Below are positions 14,679 through 21,414 of a stretch of 28,637 nucleotides of DNA, in pieces; the stretch's first letter is position 1, and each line of letters begins with the position of its first letter. The notes beneath the pieces were generated by a model. That model had not been told where the DNA came from. It did no database searches and was given only the letters and a program-made list of their open reading frames with translations. The DNA lies in the NCBI GenBank assembly GCA_049314515.1, contig JBMOEY010000011.1, forward strand, positions 1-28,637. Reading direction: 5' to 3'. This stretch comes from RFQD01 sp049314515 (GTDB lineage Bacteria; Actinomycetota; Actinomycetes; Actinomycetales; Microbacteriaceae). Both the position numbers and the translations under genes were made by a program.

Positions 14679-14957
14679 CTATTTTCCGAGAATCTCCGCC
14701 GGCTGCACGAGGGGGTAAATCTCAAGATTCCAGAGCGGTCCCATCGGCAGGCTGACGACTGTTTCTTGCGCATGCTCGAGGTCACGCGCGAAGACTTCGA
14801 GAAACACTTTTCGGCTCGGTGTAGCGAGTCGGACGGCGCCGAGTCGGCCGTCATCTTGGAGCGCTTTTGCTGCATCGCGTTCTTGCGGTGCGAGCGCCAT
14901 AATTTCCGGCATCTCAATTCCATCTTTGAACGTGCAGACAACCATGAATGGATTCAC
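14679..14957 (-). CDS. Muconolactone-isomerase-like small protein
   Basis: A 92-residue protein with the ferredoxin-like alpha/beta pattern of the muconolactone Delta-isomerase family. It has an N-terminal strand ending in a P-x-E/I-M helix, an A-A-K-x-L-Q-x-x-G-R-L-G helix-turn, and the family-like C-terminus LPMGPLWNLEIYPL. GTG 14957 is chosen because GAGGT nine bases upstream overlaps the last codons of the transglutaminase-like gene; ATG 14945 is possible. It ends 46 bases before the tRNA-Arg gene. No other aromatic-degradation gene is nearby, so a role in the beta-ketoadipate pathway is unlikely and it may be a stand-alone relative with another substrate. Confidence 0.65.
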   Translation of the reverse strand: MNPFMVVCTFKDGIEMPEIMALAPQERDAAKALQDDGRLGAVRLATPSRKVFLEVFARDLEHAQETVVSLPMGPLWNLEIYPLVQPAEILGK

Positions 14958-14964
14958 GTCAGTG

Positions 14965-15756
14965 TTACCTCAGCGAGACGGGGGCAACGTGATCATCTAC
15001 GGGAGTTTCAGACGCGGATGCGGTAACGACGACGCTGATCATTTCGATGGGCCCCCCAATTGTCGTCATGAACGCCGCATCTGCTGCATCACGTCCCGTT
15101 GCGATGCGCAAGAACGTTTGCCTTGGCGCGAGGCCGGTGGGGTCAATGACCATCCACTCCCCGTCAACGAACGCTTCGACGACCGCGTGAAAGTCCATCG
15201 GCGCGAGATCTGGCGCGTAGACACTGACATATCTGGCAGGAATGTCCCGAGCGCGTAAGAGTGCAATCATCACATGGGCGAAGTCGCGGCACGCGCCTCG
15301 TCCCGCGTCAAGAACGGCCAACGCGCCGTCCTCGGTGGAAGTTGACCCGTGCTCGTAGCGAATGGTGTCGGCGGTCCACTGCCGCACCGCGAGTACGAGC
15401 GCGTGACCGTCGAGCCCGCCGAAGAGCTCCTCAGCGGTCTGGTGCAGAGCATCCGACTCGCAGTAGCGACTTTGGCGCAGGAACGTCAACGTGTCGAGGT
15501 CGTCTGATGTTGCGCGAGGCGAACGTCCGACAACGTCAACCTCGTATCGAATTCTCACGTCGCCGACGTCAATGTTGCACTCATGCAATCGCGAGCCATA
15601 CTGGTCGGTCAATTCAATGGTCGGGATGAGCTGCCCCGCTTGCTCGACCTCGAGCTGCTCGTGCTCACGCCCGTCGTGCGCGACCGCCACCGCCAACACC
15701 ATTCGCGCAGGACCCAGTGCGCGAATGTGCATAACCGCCGTCGCGTGACGTTGCAT
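14965..15756 (-). CDS. Transglutaminase-like domain protein
   Basis: A 263-residue protein with an N-terminal beta-rich region (about 1-80) and a transglutaminase-like cysteine-protease-fold core. The triad is Cys156 (GACRDFAH), His190 (DFHAVVEAF) and Asp205 (IDPTG). No signal peptide or membrane segment is seen, so it is probably cytoplasmic. ATG 15756 is preferred because AGAGGA lies six bases upstream; an extension 11 codons longer has no ribosome site. Bacterial members of this type are usually thought to be proteases or amide hydrolases rather than cross-linkers. It is followed after seven bases by the muconolactone-isomerase-like gene, so the two form an operon; no functional link is known to me. 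Confidence 0.85.
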   Translation of the reverse strand: MQRHATAVMHIRALGPARMVLAVAVAHDGREHEQLEVEQAGQLIPTIELTDQYGSRLHECNIDVGDVRIRYEVDVVGRSPRATSDDLDTLTFLRQSRYCESDALHQTAEELFGGLDGHALVLAVRQWTADTIRYEHGSTSTEDGALAVLDAGRGACRDFAHVMIALLRARDIPARYVSVYAPDLAPMDFHAVVEAFVDGEWMVIDPTGLAPRQTFLRIATGRDAADAAFMTTIGGPIEMISVVVTASASETPVDDHVAPVSLR

Positions 15757-15881
15757 GTTTTGTCCTCTGATGGTGTGGCAGGTGCACACGTGGGCGGTAG
15801 AACTATGGCGAAGTCAGACTAGTCCGGTGTCGGTAGGTACTGCGAGTGTCACGATGCTCGAAATCGACGAAAGGACACGCG

Positions 15882-16160
15882 GTGGGTTTAGCCATTCTCG
15901 GCGGTATCGCCGCTTCCCTCATCTGTCTGGTTCTCATTGGCTGGTTCATGGTGTTGCTCGTTCGTGGCCTCGCCGGGTCCACCTCAGGGCGCCGAAGTGT
16001 CCCCGGTGCGCCTGATCCCGACGCGGACGCGGACGGGATGAATCCCGGGGACTACTACAACGGACCCCACGGATACTCACCAATGACCGGGTATCCGCAA
16101 ACGCAGTACGGCAGCGGATTTGATCCCGAGGCGCAGTGGAATCACGAACACGAAGAGTGA
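15882..16160 (+). CDS. Small single-pass membrane protein of unknown function
   Basis: A 92-residue protein from GTG 15882, with AAAGGA seven bases upstream; GTG 15846 would add twelve polar residues. Residues 3-28 form one long hydrophobic helix, followed by an Arg-containing boundary and a hydrophilic tail rich in Asp, Pro, Gly and Tyr (DYYNGPHGYSPMTGYPQTQ) that ends in HEHEE. I recognise no family. It is divergent from the transglutaminase-like gene, with about 125 bases between them. Tail composition suggests a disordered region; which side of the membrane it faces is uncertain. Confidence 0.65.
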   Translation: MGLAILGGIAASLICLVLIGWFMVLLVRGLAGSTSGRRSVPGAPDPDADADGMNPGDYYNGPHGYSPMTGYPQTQYGSGFDPEAQWNHEHEE

Positions 16161-16181
16161 CGTGTGTCCGCGACACCCCGG

Positions 16182-16409
16182 CTAGTGCGTGGTCTGGAGA
16201 AGGTCGCCAATGGGTCCTGTCGGCAGGGCAATCCACCCCTCGACTCGCGCGCGTTCGACAATCTCGTCTGGTGGACGTTCGACGAGCCCGAGTGCAGCGG
16301 CGCGCGCGCACAGTGCCGCGATGACCGCATCGAAGGCGTCCGCCGACGACACCATCAACTCCGCGAACGTCGCAAAAATCCCGTTGCCCATCTGCATGCG
16401 TCTTGCCAC
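16182..16409 (-). CDS. 75-aa DUF429-like C-terminal fragment
   Basis: GTG 16409 is preceded by an excellent AGGAGG six to seven bases upstream, which argues that this short frame is translated. The segment SSADAFDAVIAALCARAAALGL followed by P-P, E-x-V-x-x-A, EGWIALPTG resembles the C-terminus of DUF429 (predicted RNase-H-fold) proteins. Full members have over 200 residues, and the expected N-terminal catalytic part is absent upstream, where a terminator and tRNA-Ser lie. It is either a decayed remnant that acquired or kept a ribosome site, or a genuine mini-protein. It converges with the small membrane protein, 21 bases between stops. Confidence 0.5.
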   Translation of the reverse strand: MARRMQMGNGIFATFAELMVSSADAFDAVIAALCARAAALGLVERPPDEIVERARVEGWIALPTGPIGDLLQTTH

Positions 16410-16478
16410 GTCGCCCCTCCTGATTTCAATCGCGGTTGCTCACGTGAGTCTACGTAAATGCCTGAGGGAATTCGGGAG

Positions 16479-16491
16479 GGAGACGAGAGGA
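16479..16491. repeat. 13-bp copy of the tRNA-Ser(GCT) 3' end
   Basis: GGAGACGAGAGGA occurs here and again at 16591-16603, where it is the 3' acceptor/T-arm part of tRNA-Ser(GCT). The copies are direct repeats 112 bases apart, with the terminator between them. This is attachment-site-like but short; no integrase is present. Confidence 0.4.
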
Positions 16492-16497
16492 GCCGTC

Positions 16498-16516
16498 GGC
16501 AACCCACTGGGTTGCC
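16498..16516. other. 8-bp hairpin in the leader region of the DUF429-like gene
   Basis: GGCAACCC (16498-16505) and GGGTTGCC (16509-16516) flank a three-base loop. It lies about 90 bases upstream of GTG 16409 on that gene's strand, with no U-tract. It could be a 5'-leader structure or part of an unannotated RNA. Confidence 0.4.
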
Positions 16517-16547
16517 TCCTCCCAAATCCTCACTTCGCCGCTACCAG

Positions 16548-16589
16548 CCAATAAAAAAACCCGCCGGCATGGGCGGGTTTTTTTATTGG
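16548..16589. terminator. Bidirectional terminator fused to the tRNA-Ser(GCT) CCA end
   Basis: A perfect 18-bp stem (CCAATAAAAAAACCCGCC, 16548-16565, with 16572-16589) closes a six-base loop. A-runs and T-runs lie within the stem, so it is a rho-independent terminator read from either side. The right arm includes the encoded CCA of the tRNA (16587-16589 on the minus strand). Confidence 0.88.
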
Positions 16590-16680
16590 CGGAGACGAGA
16601 GGATTTGAACCTCCGAAGGGCTTTAAGACCCTTACCTCATTAGCAGTGAGGCGCACTCGACCGGACTATGCGACGTCTCC
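16587..16680 (-). tRNA. tRNA-Ser (anticodon GCT)
   Basis: This is a class II tRNA with a long variable arm. The acceptor GGAGACG pairs with CGTCTCC, the anticodon stem CCTCA/TGAGG encloses CTGCTAA (anticodon GCT, for AGC/AGU), the variable arm is near AAGGGTCTTAAAGCCCTT, and the T arm is GGAGGTTCAAATCCTC. Discriminator G is followed by an encoded CCA. Confidence 0.96.
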
Positions 16681-16740
16681 AGCGCACTCGAAAGCGCACC
16701 GCAGAAGTCTAACCGCTGCGCACCGGTGAGGCTAACTCGA

Positions 16741-18081
16741 TTACTGGTCGTTGAGCGTTCGGCCCTTCGAGCACGTGTAATCGTTCGCGCTCTGTCCGTG
16801 AATGTCCGAGGGCAGTTGAACTTTGGCGGGTGCTGGCGCGGCCGCTGTGGGGGTCGGCGTTGCGGTCGGCATCGCCGAGGCTGAGGCTGAGGCGCTGCTG
16901 GTCGGCTTCTTCTGAGAAAGAGGAGTCGCACTCGCCTTCGCCGCTGCCGCGGCGGCTTCATCGGCGGCGCGTTGCGCCTCCCCATTCGGGTCGACCGCAG
17001 AGCCAACTCCCGTACCTCCGCTGACGGCAACGGGCTGGTCGGCCATCAGAGCAGCAAACAGCTCATCGGCCGCCCACTGGATTGGTTGCACTCTTGCCGT
17101 GTAGACACCGTCCCCACCGGTCGAGCCGGGGTACTGAACGAACACCACGCTATCGAGCGGAATGTTGCGAAGTGCCATGCCAATTGACACCATCGTGTCG
17201 ACGTTGTTGAGGCTGTTCGAGAGTTCCATGTTGCCCAGCGCCGCCTTGGCGATGCGATAAAGCTTCACGGGATTCGTGAGCGTTTCACTGCTCTTCAACT
17301 TTCGAACCAAAGAGGACAAAAATACCTGCTGATTCGAGATGCGCCCGAGGTCGGAACCATCGCCCACTCCGTGTCGAGTACGCAGGAAGGCGAGGGCCTC
17401 GGCCCCACTCAATGTGTGAATTCCAGGATCAAGGAACGTTCCGGTGTATTGGTCTTCGATGGTTTCAGCCACGCACACGTCAACTCCACCGATGGCATCG
17501 GCCATCTGAATAACTCCGGCAAAATCGACGAGCGCCGCGTAGGGGATCGCCATACCCGTGACTTGCTCGACGGTCGCCACGACGCAGGGAAGCCCACCCT
17601 CGTTCATGACCGCGTTGATTGGCCCGGTCCAACCGCCTCCGTCGCTTTGCCCATCGCCATTCGAATCGGGACAGTCCGCCATGGGAAAAACCATGTCGCG
17701 GGGAATGCTGACAGCCGTGGCGCTGGTGTGGTCGGCAGAGATGTGCAGAAGCATGTTGACGTCGTTGAGAACGCCGCCGTCTTCTTCGAGCCCTGTGTTC
17801 GCGCGCGAGTCACTGCCGACCAGCAGGATGTTCACACCGCCTTCAATCTCACCAATCGAGGGAATGACCTCAGGTTCGTTCGCCAACGTGACGCCCTCAT
17901 GCACGGTACGCGACACGTCCCACACGGCAATCGCGGCCACCGATGACGCACTGACTAAGACGACAGCGAGCGCCGACGCAAGAATCGAGACGACGAACGT
18001 GACGGGGCCACGAGGACGCAGGCGCCCGTGTCGAGCGACGGGTCGTCGACGCGACGATGGACGAGAAGTCGAACCGTTCAT
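16741..18081 (-). CDS. LytR-CpsA-Psr (LCP) family wall-polymer ligase
   Basis: A 446-residue type II membrane protein. ATG 18081 is chosen with GGAG eight bases upstream. The basic cytoplasmic N-terminus is followed by one transmembrane helix (about 26-52). The extracellular LCP domain starts near 83: GSDSR (90-93, Asp91 and Arg93), IPRD (Arg128), the DAIGGVDVC segment and RTRHG...SDLGRISNQQ (Arg234, Arg236, Arg247), the phosphate-binding arginines of the family. The C-terminal 90 residues are an Ala/Ser/Pro-rich low-complexity tail ending in a short Cys-containing segment. LCP enzymes transfer lipid-linked glycopolymers onto peptidoglycan. The gene sits between two tRNA-Ser genes. Which polymer it attaches cannot be told. 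Confidence 0.92.
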   Translation of the reverse strand: MNGSTSRPSSRRRPVARHGRLRPRGPVTFVVSILASALAVVLVSASSVAAIAVWDVSRTVHEGVTLANEPEVIPSIGEIEGGVNILLVGSDSRANTGLEEDGGVLNDVNMLLHISADHTSATAVSIPRDMVFPMADCPDSNGDGQSDGGGWTGPINAVMNEGGLPCVVATVEQVTGMAIPYAALVDFAGVIQMADAIGGVDVCVAETIEDQYTGTFLDPGIHTLSGAEALAFLRTRHGVGDGSDLGRISNQQVFLSSLVRKLKSSETLTNPVKLYRIAKAALGNMELSNSLNNVDTMVSIGMALRNIPLDSVVFVQYPGSTGGDGVYTARVQPIQWAADELFAALMADQPVAVSGGTGVGSAVDPNGEAQRAADEAAAAAAKASATPLSQKKPTSSASASASAMPTATPTPTAAAPAPAKVQLPSDIHGQSANDYTCSKGRTLNDQ

Positions 18082-18129
18082 CAGGTCTGCTCCAAACGAC
18101 GTTCTGGCGGTGAAATTGGGTAAGTGGTG

Positions 18130-18214
18130 CGGAGGGCGTGGGATTCGAACCCACGAAGCATTGCTGCTCACTGGTTTTCAAGACCAGCTCCATCGGCCGC
18201 TCGGACAGCCCTCC
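18130..18214 (-). tRNA. tRNA-Ser (anticodon TGA)
   Basis: A class II tRNA cloverleaf: acceptor GGAGGGC with GCCCTCC, anticodon stem CTGGT/ACCAG around CTTGAAA (anticodon TGA, for UCA and other UCN codons), a long variable arm (GAGCAGCAATGCTT region) and T arm CGTGGGTTCGAATCCCACG. After discriminator G the DNA reads CACCAC, so CCA is not encoded in register. It lies 48 bases upstream of the LCP gene. Confidence 0.95.
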
Positions 18215-18342
18215 CGCTGAAATTCGTCGACCTTTCGGACGTCGAACGACAACGGTTAATGCTACCCGACGAGGTTCCTCCTCACCCTGCCACGCGATTC
18301 TGGCAAGGTTCTGTGCGCCGAACCTGATCGAGTTACGGGTGA

Positions 18343-19167
18343 CTAATTGAAAGACGCGAGAACGGTAATGACACCGTTGTCGTCGACGGAGGGGCACAAT
18401 TCGTTGGCCACCGTCGCCACTTCGAGTGGCGCTTGCCCCATTGCCACCCCTCGACCCATGGCCGCGGCCCACTCAAGCATTTCGACGTCGTTTTTTCCGT
18501 CGCCAACCGCGGCAACGTGTGAGCGCGGGATGCCGAGCTTTTCACGAATCCGCTCCAGGCCGGTCGCCTTGTTGACGCCGTCAGGAGCGATGTCGAGCCA
18601 GCCGGTGTAACCAATGGAATAGCTCACGCTATGCAAACCCATCTTGTTGACCATCTCCAGGAACTGGTCCATGCCCGAGTCGTGTTCGGGAGAAATCACT
18701 ACGACGCGCGTTGCCTCGATGAAGAGCAGGTCGTTGAACGGCACTTTGTGGCTCCGGGGTGCGTTCGCATAGCCCGGGAACGGCTCGGTGTAGTAATAGT
18801 CACCGTGCTCGTCTTCGACCGCGTACTTTCCCTCGGGAAGGTAGGGCTGAATCGTGCTCAGCACGGTTGCCGGGCTGAACGTCTCCACCCACTCGTACGA
18901 GTAGCCGCTCGGTTCGAGAGGATCCCGACGCAACACCGTTGCACCGTTGGTGCAGACGACGTATTCGGGGTTGATACCGAGTTGGTTAAGAATCGGGAAC
19001 GTGTCTCCGACCGATCGTCCCGTGGCCAACGTGACCTCGTGACCGAGGTCGCTTACCCGCCGAATTTCCTTTTTCACCGCCTCGTCAACATCGCCTCGTC
19101 TTGAGACGATGGTGCCGTCGATATCTAAGGCGATGAGCCAGCGATAGAGGGGATCGAACTCAACCAT
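18343..19167 (-). CDS. HAD-superfamily (Cof-type) phosphatase
   Basis: A 274-residue cytoplasmic hydrolase of HAD class IIB. Motif I is LDIDGT with nucleophile Asp15 and Asp17, motif II is ATGRS, motif III Lys is in VNKATGL, and motif IV is GDGKND. The cap between motifs II and III is of Cof type. ATG 19167 shares one base with the serS stop codon (TAATG), showing translational coupling. An in-frame extension reaching into serS is discarded. Family members dephosphorylate sugar phosphates, flavin or pyridoxal-phosphate precursors; the substrate here is unknown. It is the third gene of the pheA-serS-HAD operon. Confidence 0.9.
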   Translation of the reverse strand: MVEFDPLYRWLIALDIDGTIVSRRGDVDEAVKKEIRRVSDLGHEVTLATGRSVGDTFPILNQLGINPEYVVCTNGATVLRRDPLEPSGYSYEWVETFSPATVLSTIQPYLPEGKYAVEDEHGDYYYTEPFPGYANAPRSHKVPFNDLLFIEATRVVVISPEHDSGMDQFLEMVNKMGLHSVSYSIGYTGWLDIAPDGVNKATGLERIREKLGIPRSHVAAVGDGKNDVEMLEWAAAMGRGVAMGQAPLEVATVANELCPSVDDNGVITVLASFN

Positions 19168-20435
19168 TAAGAACCAATCGGAGTAAGGATTTCGAGACCG
19201 CCCACAAAGGGACGAAGTGCGGGAGGCACCACAACCGAGCCTTCGGCTTGCTGGTGAGTTTCGAGGAGCGCGACCAACCATCGCGTGGTTGCAAGTGTGC
19301 CGTTGAGCGTGGCGACCGGCTCGGTCTTGCCGGACTCCGTGCGGAAGCGGGTCTGGAGCCGGCGAGCCTGGAATGTTGTGCAGTTTGACGTTGACGTGAG
19401 CTCGCGATAGGCGCCCTGGGTGGGAATCCATGCTTCAATATCGAACTTGCGCGCAGCCGAAGAACCGAGATCCCCGGCGGCCACATCAATGACACGATAT
19501 GCGAGATCAAGTTTTTGAAGCATGGCCTCCTGCCACGCGACGAGACGTTCGTGCTCGGCTTCGGCCTCACTCGGATGCGCATAGACGAACATCTCGAGCT
19601 TGTTGAACTGGTGAACACGGATGATGCCTCGCGTGTCTTTGCCGCTGGACCCTGCCTCGCGCCGGTAACACGTCGACCACCCGGCGTAGCGCACGGGCCC
19701 CGCGCTCACGTCGATGATCTCGTCGGAGTGATACCCGGCGAGCGCAACCTCGCTCGTGCCCGTAAGGTACAGGTCATCGGCGGGCAGGTAGTAAATCTCA
19801 TCGGCATGGGCCCCGAGAAAGCCGGTGCCCTTCATGATCTCCGGCCGCACCAGCGTGGGTGTAATCAGCGGCGTGAAGCCCGCGTGAATCGCTTGTTCCA
19901 GAGCCATGTTCATGAGGCCGAGTTCGAGCCGAGCGCCCACGCCCTTCAAGAAGTAGAACCGCGCGCCCGACACTTTGGCACCACGCACGGTGTCAATGGC
20001 ATCGAGTGCCTCGCCAAGCTCCACGTGGTCTTTGGGTTCAAAGTCAAACTTTGCGGGCGAGCCGTAAGTGCGCAACGTCGCAAAATTTTCTTCGCCACCG
20101 GCAGGCACACCGTCAAGCACAAGATTGCCGAGTCGAGAAACGGCAACGTCGTAGGCTTCTTCGGCCGCGGTGGCGGCGGCGTTCGCGTCTTTAACTTGCT
20201 GAGCCAGCTGGGCAACCTCGCTGAGCAGCGCCTTCTTTTCATCGGCCTGAGCCTGACCAACTTTTTTGCTGAACAGATTCTGTTCGGCGCGAAGGGTCTC
20301 AAAATGCGTGAGAGCGGCGCGCCGGGCACCATCGGCCTCTACGGCCGCATCGACAAGAGTCACATCGTCGCCGCGAACCGCCTGCGAACGACGAACAACG
20401 TCCGGGTTGTCGCGAAGAAGCACGGGGTCAATCAC
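19167..20435 (-). CDS. serS: Seryl-tRNA synthetase
   Basis: A 422-residue class II aminoacyl-tRNA synthetase that charges tRNA-Ser. GTG 20435 is chosen (IDPVLLRDNPDVVR is the canonical N-terminus); a longer frame would overlap pheA. Residues about 30-105 form the antiparallel coiled-coil arm that contacts the long variable arm of tRNA-Ser. The catalytic domain shows motif 2 (CYRREAGSSGKDTRGIIRVHQF), the TSTSNCTTFQARRL segment, and motif 3 near the end (GTLATTRWLVALLETHQ). Length is normal. The gene lies 22 bases after pheA and overlaps the HAD gene by one base. Two tRNA-Ser genes follow downstream on the same strand. Confidence 0.96.
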   Translation of the reverse strand: MIDPVLLRDNPDVVRRSQAVRGDDVTLVDAAVEADGARRAALTHFETLRAEQNLFSKKVGQAQADEKKALLSEVAQLAQQVKDANAAATAAEEAYDVAVSRLGNLVLDGVPAGGEENFATLRTYGSPAKFDFEPKDHVELGEALDAIDTVRGAKVSGARFYFLKGVGARLELGLMNMALEQAIHAGFTPLITPTLVRPEIMKGTGFLGAHADEIYYLPADDLYLTGTSEVALAGYHSDEIIDVSAGPVRYAGWSTCYRREAGSSGKDTRGIIRVHQFNKLEMFVYAHPSEAEAEHERLVAWQEAMLQKLDLAYRVIDVAAGDLGSSAARKFDIEAWIPTQGAYRELTSTSNCTTFQARRLQTRFRTESGKTEPVATLNGTLATTRWLVALLETHQQAEGSVVVPPALRPFVGGLEILTPIGS

Positions 20436-20457
20436 GAAGGTCAGTCTACCGAGGCTG

Positions 20458-21378
20458 TCACGACCCCAAGATTCGATCGAGCCATGCTCGAGCATCCGCG
20501 AACACCTGATCGGCATACCGGTCCTCGTGCACGATGAGCGCACGATCGGCACGCGGGTACGAACCTAAGAAAATGACTTTGGGGCTGAAGCGACGCAATC
20601 CGAGCAAGGCGTCGGACATCCGTTCATCACGGGCGTGTCCATCCGCGTCAATGACGAACCGGTATCGGCCAAATTCATCACCAATCGGCCGCGACTGAAT
20701 GAGGCTCAGATTCACGCCACGCGTGGCGAATTGCTCGAACATCTCCAACAGGGCTCCTGACCGGTCATCCGGAAGTTCGATAATAAGGGTGGTTTTGTCG
20801 TGACCTGTCGGTGCCGGCAACTCGGTGGTCTTACTGACGAGCACGAATCGTGTTTGGGCGTTGGGGTTATCTCCGACGTTTTCAGCGAGCACCTCGACGT
20901 CGTAGTGCGATGAAATACCGGGTGGTGCAATGGCGGCGTCGGCGACCGAGGATGTCAACAACTCAGCAGCGGCCGCAACGTTGCTCGGGCTTGGAATGTG
21001 CCCGTGATGCGGCACCGACAGTTCGAGCCACGCACGACACTGCGCGTAGGCAACAGGATGCGCGTTGACAATCGTGACATCAGAGAGTTGTGTGCCGGGG
21101 CGGGCGACCAAATCGAAGCGAACGGGCACGAGGTATTCGCCAATGATGCGCAAGCCAGGAATTTTTGCGAGGGCATCTTGGGTCGCCGTCACTCCACCTT
21201 CGACAGAATTCTCAATCGCAATCATGGCTGCCATGGATCGACCCGACACTACATCGTCCAGCGCTTCGCCCACGTTGCTCACCGGGCGCCATTCGTGGCC
21301 GGCCGCCTGCGGAACCTGCGCGAGTGCAGCTTCGGTAAAGGTGCCGGGGGGCCCAAGGTAACTGAAAGAAATAGACAT
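20458..21378 (-). CDS. pheA: Prephenate dehydratase
   Basis: A 306-residue monofunctional enzyme converting prephenate to phenylpyruvate in phenylalanine synthesis. The N-terminus YLGPPGTFTEAAL and the IENSVEGGV segment are family signatures. NAQTRF (Thr176 in the catalytic TRF motif) closes the catalytic domain. An ACT regulatory domain follows (about 195-275), with SGALL and, at 228-231, QSRP in place of the usual ESRP. A short tail follows. ATG 21378 has no ribosome site, but TAGTCT lies at -13 to -8, suggesting a leaderless transcript. It is the first gene of the pheA-serS-HAD operon and diverges from pgm with only 36 bases between starts. Confidence 0.94.
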   Translation of the reverse strand: MSISFSYLGPPGTFTEAALAQVPQAAGHEWRPVSNVGEALDDVVSGRSMAAMIAIENSVEGGVTATQDALAKIPGLRIIGEYLVPVRFDLVARPGTQLSDVTIVNAHPVAYAQCRAWLELSVPHHGHIPSPSNVAAAAELLTSSVADAAIAPPGISSHYDVEVLAENVGDNPNAQTRFVLVSKTTELPAPTGHDKTTLIIELPDDRSGALLEMFEQFATRGVNLSLIQSRPIGDEFGRYRFVIDADGHARDERMSDALLGLRRFSPKVIFLGSYPRADRALIVHEDRYADQVFADARAWLDRILGS

Positions 21379-21385
21379 TCCCTAG

Positions 21386-21391
21386 AGACTA
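21386..21391 (-). promoter_or_regulatory. -10 box for leaderless pheA
   Basis: Read on the minus strand, TAGTCT lies at -13 to -8 of the pheA ATG. It falls inside the 36-base gap shared with pgm. Confidence 0.4.
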
Positions 21392-21414
21392 CCGGCGGTG
21401 GCAAACTGTCGGGC

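Noticed and set aside
14679..14957. Aromatic compound degradation (beta-ketoadipate) locus
   Set aside because: Only a muconolactone-isomerase-like fold is present, with no catechol dioxygenase or cycloisomerase near it.
18124..18350. Short frames reading RGIRTHEALLLTGFQDQ and similar over tRNA-Ser, and GIRTPNLLIRSQ over tRNA-Arg
   Set aside because: These are translations of tRNA genes and not proteins, despite matching many database entries.
19515..20537. 340-codon plus-strand frame opposite serS
   Set aside because: It is an antisense shadow of a conserved housekeeping gene with no recognisable domain.
20998..21414. 139-codon N-terminal extension of phosphoglucomutase
   Set aside because: It lies antisense within pheA, and the normal family N-terminus begins at 21415.
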